15,310 nucleotides of DNA, from the NCBI GenBank assembly GCA_028876585.1, contig JAGWRL010000014.1:1-15310 (forward strand), written 5' to 3'. The position numbers and the translations under genes are program-made. Source of the DNA: Pseudomonadota bacterium (GTDB lineage: Bacteria; Pseudomonadota; Alphaproteobacteria; Rhizobiales; Beijerinckiaceae). The notes below the pieces were generated by a model. That model had not been told where the DNA came from, searched no databases, and worked only from the letters and a program-made list of their open reading frames with translations. Positions 6,447 to 11,754 of this stretch are shown in pieces; the stretch's first letter is position 1, and each line of letters starts with the position of its first letter.

Positions 6447-7508
6447 TCAGCCCGCGACGATCTCGCCGAGCGCGGCGAGCAGCCGCGCGTTATGTTCCGG
6501 CCGCCCGACCGTGATGCGCAGATAATCGGCGGTGCGCGGCCTGGCGAAATGGCGCACCAGCACGGCGCGCTGCCGCAGGCCCGCCGCCAGCGCCGCGCCC
6601 GCCATTCCCCGCCGGCGCGCGAACACGAAATTCGCCGCCGAGGGCAGGACCTCGAAGCCGAGACGTCTCAGCCCGTCGGTGAGAGCCTCGCGCTCGCCCA
6701 CCACATCGGCCAGACGCGCCCGGAAATAGGCCTCGTCCTCGACCGACGCGGCGGCCCCCGCCTGCGCCGCAGCGCCGAGCGGGTAGGAATTGAAACTGTC
6801 CTTGACCCGGCCCAGCGCCTCGATCAGCCCGGCCGCGCCCAGCGCGTAGCCGACCCTGAGCCCCGCCAGCGCGCGCGATTTCGACATCGTCCGCACGATC
6901 AGCAGATTGGGATGGTCGGCCAGCAGCGGCAGCGCCGTTTCGCCGCCGAAATCGACATAGGCCTCGTCGATCACGATCGGAATGTCGCGCCGCGCCGCGA
7001 CCAGTTCGGCGATCTCCGCCAGCGGCAGCGCGACGCCGGTTGGGGCGTTGGGGTTGGCGAGGATGATCGCGCCGCAGGGGCGGCGATAATCGGCGAGCCG
7101 CACGCGCAAGCCCTCGTCGAGCGGCACCGTCTGACAGGTCACGCCGGTCAGTTGCGCGTAGACGGGATAGAAACTGTAGGTGACGTCGGGAAACAGCAGC
7201 GGCCCGTCATGCTTCAGCAGCGCCGCGAAGGCGTGCGCCAGCACCTCGTCGGAGCCGTTGCCGACGAACACATTTTCCAGCTTCACGCCGTGGTAGGCGG
7301 CCAGCGTCTCGCGCAGGCCGCGCGATTCCGGATCGGGATAGAGCCGCAGATCGTCCGACGCCGCCGCCCGGATCGCCGCCAGCGCCCTGGGCGAGGGCGG
7401 GTAGGGGCTCTCGTTGGTGTTGAGCTTGACGAGATCGGCGATGCGCGGCTGCTCGCCGGGCACATAGGGGTGCAAATCGCGCGCGAGCGCGCTCCAATAG
7501 GGGTTCAT
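6447..7508 (-). CDS. hisC: Histidinol-phosphate aminotransferase
   Basis: A PLP-dependent fold-type I aminotransferase of 353 residues, the normal HisC length. It converts imidazole-acetol phosphate and glutamate to histidinol phosphate in histidine synthesis, and related enzymes also act on aromatic keto acids. Seen: HPYVPGEQP (13-21), KLNTNESPYPPSP (28-40), NGSDEVL (84-90), ANPNAPTG (151-158) binding PLP, DEAYVDFGG (181-189), and SKSRALAGLRVG with the PLP lysine at 210 and an arginine at 218. An in-frame TTG at 7532 would add eight residues, but the ATG at 7508 has AGGCGGA about 7 bases upstream and gives the more usual N-terminus, so ATG is preferred. No other his gene is adjacent. The 3' end is 5 bases from the end of the MCE gene on the other strand. 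Confidence 0.93.
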   Translation of the reverse strand: MNPYWSALARDLHPYVPGEQPRIADLVKLNTNESPYPPSPRALAAIRAAASDDLRLYPDPESRGLRETLAAYHGVKLENVFVGNGSDEVLAHAFAALLKHDGPLLFPDVTYSFYPVYAQLTGVTCQTVPLDEGLRVRLADYRRPCGAIILANPNAPTGVALPLAEIAELVAARRDIPIVIDEAYVDFGGETALPLLADHPNLLIVRTMSKSRALAGLRVGYALGAAGLIEALGRVKDSFNSYPLGAAAQAGAAASVEDEAYFRARLADVVGEREALTDGLRRLGFEVLPSAANFVFARRRGMAGAALAAGLRQRAVLVRHFARPRTADYLRITVGRPEHNARLLAALGEIVAG

Positions 7509-7640
7509 CGCCAAATCCGCCTGCGTCGCCAAGCCTCTTCGTCCGCTTAAAGCCGGCCCGGCCGCGCGGCAAGCGGCGGAATCGGCTCGACGGCGCGGGG
7601 TGTTATGTTATGGTCTGAGCGCAAAACAGGGGGAAGAGCC
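7509..7640. promoter_or_regulatory. Divergent intergenic region: hisC (-) / binding protein (+)
   Basis: These 132 bases hold the start regions of hisC and of the binding-protein operon. On the plus strand an extended -10 candidate is TG-T-TATGTT at 7601-7609, with no good -35; a Shine-Dalgarno-rich run (AGGGGGAAGAG, 7628-7638) precedes ATG 7641. That site and the signal peptide argue against the upstream in-frame ATG at 7605. No clear hisC promoter or attenuator-like leader peptide was seen. Confidence 0.3.
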
Positions 7641-8636
7641 ATGCGCTGGGGGGTATTTGCGACGGTAGCAGCTTGGATGACGGCCTTGAGCCCCGCGCTG
7701 GCGCTCGACAAGGTGACCTTCGGCACCAACTGGCTCGCCGACCCCGAAGCTGGCGGCTATTATCAGGCGTTCGTCGACGGCACTTATGAAAAATACGGCC
7801 TCGACGTCAAAATCCTGCCCGGCGGGCCGATGTCGAACGGCGGCCTGTTGCTGATCTCGGGCAAGATCGAGTTCTTCATGGGCGGCGACGTCCTCGGCGA
7901 TTTCTACAATGTCGAGCACAATCTCCCCGTCATCACGGTCGCCGCGCATTTCCAGAAGAACCCGCTGGTCATGATGTCGCATCCCGGCGTCGGGCTGGAC
8001 AAGTGGGAGGATCTGGCCAAGGCGACCGCCATCGTCAGCAAGGGCGCGGTCGCCACTTATTACGCGTGGATGCGGATGGCTTACGGCTTCAAGGACGAGA
8101 ACGTGAAGCCGTATAACTACAATTCCGCCACCTTCATCGCCGACCCGCATTCGATCCAGCAGGGCTACGTCACCTCGGAGCCGTTCTCGATCGAGCAGCA
8201 GGGCCACTTCAAGCCGAACGTGTTCCTGCTCTCCGACTACGGCTATTCCAGCTACGCCACCACGATCATCGCCCGCAAGGAGATCGTCGACAAGAACCCC
8301 GATCTGGTGCAGCGCTTCGTCGACGCCTCGACCATCGGTTGGTACAATTATCTCTATGGCGACAACAAGAAAGCCAACGACGCGATCAAACACGACAATC
8401 CCGAGATGACCGACGCGCAGATCGACTTTTCGATCGCCAAGCTGAAGGAATACGGCATCGTCGATTCCGGCGATGCGCTGACCATGGGCATCGGCGCGAT
8501 GACCGACGCGCACATGAAGGATTTCTTCGACAAGATGGTGAAGGCCGGCCTCGTCAAGGCCGATCTCGACTACAAGAAGGGTTACACCCTGAAATTCGTC
8601 AATCACGGCGTCGGGCTCGACCTGCGCCCGAAATAG
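7641..8636 (+). CDS. NMT1/SsuA-like periplasmic substrate-binding protein of an ABC transporter
   Basis: A secreted protein of 331 residues. The N-terminus has a Sec signal peptide (MRWGVFATVAAWMTALSPALA), with likely cleavage after the ALA at about residue 21. The mature part begins DKVTFGTNWLADPEAGGYY and continues YEKYGLDVKILPGGP and SGKIEFFMGG, the pattern of NMT1/THI5-like binding proteins (type II periplasmic fold) that bind pyrimidines, sulfonates, nitrate or related small molecules. Internal segments ASTIGWYNYL (229-238) and the C-terminal helix pair fit the same fold. The ligand cannot be read from sequence. The stop is 1 base before the start of an 8-oxoguanine-deaminase-like gene, so the ligand may be a purine-type or other nitrogen heterocycle (inference). 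No permease or ATPase gene is adjacent, so it must use a transporter encoded elsewhere or be an orphan. Confidence 0.87.
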   Translation: MRWGVFATVAAWMTALSPALALDKVTFGTNWLADPEAGGYYQAFVDGTYEKYGLDVKILPGGPMSNGGLLLISGKIEFFMGGDVLGDFYNVEHNLPVITVAAHFQKNPLVMMSHPGVGLDKWEDLAKATAIVSKGAVATYYAWMRMAYGFKDENVKPYNYNSATFIADPHSIQQGYVTSEPFSIEQQGHFKPNVFLLSDYGYSSYATTIIARKEIVDKNPDLVQRFVDASTIGWYNYLYGDNKKANDAIKHDNPEMTDAQIDFSIAKLKEYGIVDSGDALTMGIGAMTDAHMKDFFDKMVKAGLVKADLDYKKGYTLKFVNHGVGLDLRPK

Positions 8637-8637
8637 C

Positions 8638-9969
8638 ATGCGGCTTTGGCTGAAGACCCCGCTCGCCGCGCTGGCTGACGGCGCGGAGGGCGGGATCGTC
8701 GTCGAGGGCGCGCGCATCGTCGAACTGGTCGGGCGCGGGGCCGCGCCCGCCGCGCCGGTGGATCAGACCTTCGACGCCAGCCGGCACGTGCTGCTGCCGG
8801 GCCTCGTCAACGCGCATCATCATTTCTATCAGACGCTGGCGCGCGCCCATCCCGCCGGCTTCGGGCTCGACCTCGTGCCCTGGCTCGTCGCGCTCTATCC
8901 GATCTGGTCGCGCATGAACGCCGGGGATTTGCGGCTTGCGACCCGGGTGGCTTTGGCGGAGCTGCTGCTGTCGGGCTGCACCACCGCCGCCGACCACCAC
9001 AATCTGTTTTCGCCCGGCCTCGAACACGCCATCGACATCGAGGTGGAGGAGGCGCGCGCGCTCGGCGTGCGCATGAACGTCACGCGCGGCGCGATGAGTT
9101 TCTCCACCCGCGACGGCGGCCTGCCGCCCGAGAACGTGGTGCAGGACGACGACGTCGTGCTGGCCGATTGCGCCCGCGTCGCCAAGCTCTATCACGACCC
9201 GTCGCCTGGCGCGATGACGCAAATCGCCTTCGCCCCCTGCTCGCCGTTCGCCGTGCACAAGCCGCTGATGCCCGATCTCGCCGCGCTGGCGGCGGCGCTC
9301 GACGTGCGGCTGCACACCCATTTCATGCAGGTCGAGGACGAGGAGCGCTTCTCGCTCGCCGCTCACGGCTTGCGCCCGGTCGATTTTCTCGAAAGCGTCG
9401 GCTGGCTCAGCCCGCGCGTCTGGCTCGCCCATGCCGTGCATTTCAACGCGGACGACATTGCGCGGCTGGGGAGCGCGGGCGTCGCCGTCTGCCACCTCGC
9501 GGCGGCCGACATGCTGCTGGGAGCGGGAATCTGCCCGGTCAAGGATTTCGAGGCGGCGGGCGCCCCGGTCGGGCTCGGCGTCGACGGCTCGACCTCGAAC
9601 GATTCCTCCAACATGATGGAGGCTTTGCGCCATTCGCTGATGGCGCAAAGGCTGAGATACGGCGCGGCCGGCGTCACCCATCTCGACGCGTTGCGCTGGG
9701 CGACCGAAGGCGGGGCCAGATGCCTGGGGCGCGACGACATCGGCCGCATCGGCGTGGGCAAACAAGCCGATCTGGCGCTGTTCAAGCTCGACGCGCCACG
9801 CTTTTCCGGCGCGCACGATCCGCTCGCCGCGCTGGTGCTGTGCGGCGCGCATCGCGCGGATCGGGTGATGGTCAACGGCGAATGGCGGGTGATCGACGGC
9901 GCGGTGGTCGGCCTCGACCTCGACGCGCTGCTGAGCCAGCATCGCGCCGCGGCGCGCAAGTTTGCGTGA
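8638..9969 (+). CDS. 8-oxoguanine-deaminase-like amidohydrolase with altered HxxE and HCPSSN motifs
   Basis: A 443-residue metal-dependent amidohydrolase of the COG0402 deaminase group, full length. Along its length it resembles 8-oxoguanine deaminases: LPGLVNAHHHFYQTLARAHP (segment 53-72) with metal ligands His60 and His62, LLLSGCTTAADHHN (109-122), DGGLPPENVVQ (159-169), FAPCSPF (198-204), AHAVHF (264-269), LGVDGSTSND (313-322) with metal ligand Asp316, and KQADLALFKLD plus RFSGAHDPLAALVLCGA near the end. Two usual motifs differ. After HTH (226-228) the family has HLAE with a proton-shuttling glutamate; here it reads HFMQ, with Gln231. The HCPSSN motif reads HLAAAD (286-291). Whether it still deaminates, or uses another substrate, is open. 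It is co-transcribed with the upstream binding protein (1-base gap) and faces the DUF1796-like gene. Confidence 0.85.
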   Translation: MRLWLKTPLAALADGAEGGIVVEGARIVELVGRGAAPAAPVDQTFDASRHVLLPGLVNAHHHFYQTLARAHPAGFGLDLVPWLVALYPIWSRMNAGDLRLATRVALAELLLSGCTTAADHHNLFSPGLEHAIDIEVEEARALGVRMNVTRGAMSFSTRDGGLPPENVVQDDDVVLADCARVAKLYHDPSPGAMTQIAFAPCSPFAVHKPLMPDLAALAAALDVRLHTHFMQVEDEERFSLAAHGLRPVDFLESVGWLSPRVWLAHAVHFNADDIARLGSAGVAVCHLAAADMLLGAGICPVKDFEAAGAPVGLGVDGSTSNDSSNMMEALRHSLMAQRLRYGAAGVTHLDALRWATEGGARCLGRDDIGRIGVGKQADLALFKLDAPRFSGAHDPLAALVLCGAHRADRVMVNGEWRVIDGAVVGLDLDALLSQHRAAARKFA

Positions 9970-9975
9970 GGCGCT

Positions 9976-10695
9976 TCACAGATCGAAGATATAAGGCTTC
10001 GCCGCGCCCTGCGGCCGCACGCCCCAGACGGAAAACAACGCGCTCCATTCCGCCTGCGTCGCGCTGACGTTCATCACGTCGGACAGTGGCGGCAGCGGCG
10101 AGCGAAGCGTCGTGAACTTCACGCCCTCGTTCGTTGTTTGCAGCCCGCCCTCGGGCGAAACGACATGCAGCGTCAATCCCGCATGCGCCCGCTTCAATGC
10201 CGCGTAGAGCCTGAGAAAGGGCGTCGCGTCGCCGACCGGCGCCCATTCCAGCCTGATCGCGGCGACTGGCGCTGCGCCCGCCAGCACGGCGCGCCATTTG
10301 GCGTCGAGATGCGCCAACTTCTCGGCGTTGGCGGCGGCGATCGCGTCATAGGAAAGCGCGCCCGCCTCGGCGAGGCTCAATTGCACGCCATGGACATAGG
10401 CGTCGTCCTGCGCGGCGTAGGCCAGCGTGTTGATCCGGCCGCCCGGCGCGGCCGCGCCGAGCCGTTCGCGCATCGCGTCGAAGTCGAGCGTGCCGAACGT
10501 CGTTCCGACGAATCGAAACGCGGTGCGCCCCGAAAACAGCCGTCCGCCGCCGCGCTCGACGAACGCGAGCAGCGCGGGCAGCGGAATATCGGCCCAGCGC
10601 AATAGCGAGGATTCATGATGGCCGAATCGGGTCAGCGCCATGCCGACATGGCAATTGCCGCCGAGCGGCAGCGCGGCGGCGGGTGTCGACGTCAA
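9976..10695 (-). CDS. DUF1796-like putative cysteine peptidase
   Basis: A 239-residue protein from a TTG start. Near the N-terminus LGGNCHVGMALTRFGHHESSLLRW (residues 11-34) resembles the opening of DUF1796, a putative papain-like cysteine peptidase family whose members begin with G-x-N-C followed by a basic helix and an S-x-x-F/L-x-W turn. Cys15 would be the nucleophile. The region 100-150 has DAYVHG, then KLAHLDAKWRAVL and AAIRLEW, compatible with the family's later helix and strand; His102 is a candidate second catalytic residue. No signal peptide or membrane segment is seen. The TTG is supported by AGGAGGGG just upstream; an ATG at 10794 would add 33 residues with poor support and run almost into the sspB start. 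The substrate and role are unknown. No neighbouring gene suggests a pathway, and it faces the deaminase tail to tail with a 6-base gap. Confidence 0.5.
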   Translation of the reverse strand: MTSTPAAALPLGGNCHVGMALTRFGHHESSLLRWADIPLPALLAFVERGGGRLFSGRTAFRFVGTTFGTLDFDAMRERLGAAAPGGRINTLAYAAQDDAYVHGVQLSLAEAGALSYDAIAAANAEKLAHLDAKWRAVLAGAAPVAAIRLEWAPVGDATPFLRLYAALKRAHAGLTLHVVSPEGGLQTTNEGVKFTTLRSPLPPLSDVMNVSATQAEWSALFSVWGVRPQGAAKPYIFDL

Positions 10696-10698
10696 GTT

Positions 10699-10706
10699 CC
10701 CCTCCT
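10699..10706 (-). promoter_or_regulatory. Ribosome binding site supporting the TTG start of the DUF1796-like gene
   Basis: Read on the minus strand, AGGAGGGG lies 3 bases before TTG (10695-10693), with the AGGAGG core 5 bases away. It is the best such site upstream of the conserved GxNC region and argues against the upstream ATG at 10794. Confidence 0.6.
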
Positions 10707-10756
10707 GGCCAAACGTGTTTTGAGCATCCGCGTTTCGCGAATGCGCCGCAACGCAA

Positions 10757-10785
10757 TTGCATCGGACGCGGCGCTCGTCTAATTT
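10757..10785 (+). promoter_or_regulatory. Candidate sigma-70-type promoter for sspB
   Basis: TTGCAT (10757-10762) and TAATTT (10780-10785) are separated by exactly 17 bases, placing transcription start near 10792, about 20 bases before the sspB ATG. The 117-base gap between the divergent TTG and ATG starts also holds short palindromes GCAATTGC (10753-10760, overlapping the -35) and ATACGTAT (10793-10800, at the predicted start). Both are short enough to be chance. A minus-strand promoter for the DUF1796-like gene was not convincingly found. Confidence 0.45.
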
Positions 10786-10812
10786 GGCGCTCATACGTAT
10801 AGAGCGAGTTTC

Positions 10813-11349
10813 ATGGGCGCCGACTTAATCCGGTACGACCTTCTGGTTCAGGACGCGCTGCGCTCGGTGGTGAGAAGGGTTCTCTCCGACGCCGCGCGCG
10901 ATGGCCTTCGCGGCGACCATCACTTCAACATTTCGTTCAAGACCCATGCGCCGGGCGTCGCGCTGCCCGCTTCGATCAAGCAGCGCTATCCCGAGGAAAT
11001 GGCGATCATCCTCCAGCACGAATTCTGGGATCTCGCCGTCGGCGCCGATCACTTCGAGGTGAGCCTCAATTTTTCGCGCAAGCCCGAGCGGCTGACCATT
11101 CCGTTCGACGCCATCACCGGCTTCAGCGACCCCTCGGTGCCGTTCGGCTTCAAGCTGGAGCCGCGCGTGGCGGAAGCGCCGGCGGACGCCGCTCCCCCGC
11201 CGCCCGTTCCCGCGCCCAAGGCCTCGGCCAAGGCGACGCCCAAGAGCGAGCCGAAGCCGAAACTCGTCGAAGCGGCGAAGGGGACGGACAAGCCGGCCGA
11301 CGGCGAGGCCGCCAAGGTCGTCTCGATCGACGCTTTCCGCAAGAAGTAG
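10813..11349 (+). CDS. sspB: ClpXP adaptor protein SspB (alphaproteobacterial form)
   Basis: A 178-residue adaptor that tethers ssrA-tagged and other substrates to the ClpXP protease. The folded domain is residues about 5-117: LIRYDLLVQDALRSVVRRVL (segment 5-24), then HHFNISFKTHAPGVALP (36-52), YPEEMAIILQHEFWDL (59-74), and FEVSLNFSRKPERLTIPFDAITGFSDPSVPFGF continuing to 113. This is the alphaproteobacterial SspB pattern. Residues about 118-165 are a Pro/Ala/Lys-rich flexible linker. The final segment AAKVVSIDAFRKK (166-178) is conserved-looking and is the likely ClpX-docking tail, as in other SspB proteins where the tail after a linker binds ClpX. The ATG at 10813 has AGAGCGAG upstream. It leads a cluster with a DUF4169 gene and an RHH gene. 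Confidence 0.93.
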   Translation: MGADLIRYDLLVQDALRSVVRRVLSDAARDGLRGDHHFNISFKTHAPGVALPASIKQRYPEEMAIILQHEFWDLAVGADHFEVSLNFSRKPERLTIPFDAITGFSDPSVPFGFKLEPRVAEAPADAAPPPPVPAPKASAKATPKSEPKPKLVEAAKGTDKPADGEAAKVVSIDAFRKK

Positions 11350-11356
11350 CGCCGCG

Positions 11357-11545
11357 TTGAGCGAGGTCGTCAATCTGCGTCTCGCCCGCAAGCGCAAGGC
11401 GCGCGCGGCGGCCGAACTCGAGGCCGCGCAACGGCGGGCGCAATTCGGTCAAACCAGGGCGCGCACGAGCGCCGAGGCGGAGCGTCGCGCGAGCGAGGCG
11501 CGCAAGCTCGACGGCCATTTGCTGCCGCGTCCCGATGAGCCTTGA
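11357..11545 (+). CDS. DUF4169 family small protein
   Basis: A 62-residue, highly charged, probably helical protein. It opens SEVVNLRLARKRKARAAAE, continues AAQRRAQFGQTRA and ends RKLDGHLLPRPDEP, the recognised pattern of DUF4169 (VNLR-x-ARK-x-KAR ... RFG-x-T ... LDGH). Function is not known. The start is TTG 11357, placed by alignment of the VNLR motif close to the N-terminus; it lies 7 bases after the sspB stop and has only a weak ribosome site. The 3' end overlaps the start of the RHH gene by 11 bases in another frame, so translation is probably coupled. It is typical of alphaproteobacterial genomes, where it accompanies sspB. Confidence 0.85.
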   Translation: MSEVVNLRLARKRKARAAAELEAAQRRAQFGQTRARTSAEAERRASEARKLDGHLLPRPDEP

Positions 11546-11753
11546 GCCGACCGCCTTCGTCAAACGCTCGTTGACCATAGCCGGCCATCGCACCAGCCTG
11601 TCGCTCGAATCCGCGTTTTGGCGCAAGCTGGAGGCGCTCGCCGCCGCGCGCGGCCTGTCGCTCAGCGCGCTGGTGGCGCAGGTCGACGCCGGCCGCGGCG
11701 AGGCCAACTTGTCCTCGGCCTTGCGGGTGTTTGCGCTGGAGAACGCGGCGTAG
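11535..11753 (+). CDS. Ribbon-helix-helix (RHH_4-type) domain protein
   Basis: A 72-residue protein that is essentially a single ribbon-helix-helix domain: FVKRSLTIAGHRTSLSLESAFW (segment 8-29) is the strand and first helix, and KLEALAAARGLSLSALVAQVDAG continues the helix-turn-helix, ending LSSALRVFALENAA. This matches the RHH_4 group common in alphaproteobacteria. The family fold usually dimerises and binds DNA or acts as an antitoxin-like regulator, but no toxin partner is adjacent, so a regulatory role is only possible. The ATG at 11535 overlaps the DUF4169 gene by 11 bases. It is the last gene of the sspB cluster, and its stop is 1 base from the end of the AsmA gene on the other strand. 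Confidence 0.85.
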   Translation: MSLEPTAFVKRSLTIAGHRTSLSLESAFWRKLEALAAARGLSLSALVAQVDAGRGEANLSSALRVFALENAA

Positions 11754-11754
11754 C

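Noticed and set aside
7605..7640. Upstream ATG at 7605 as start of the binding protein
   Set aside because: It would put a polar 12-residue extension (MLWSERKTGGRA) before a clean signal peptide, and it lacks a ribosome site; ATG 7641 has one.
10696..10794. ATG at 10794 as start of the DUF1796-like gene, adding a Cys/Arg-containing leader
   Set aside because: It would leave only 18 bases before the divergent sspB start and has no ribosome site, while TTG 10695 follows AGGAGGGG directly.
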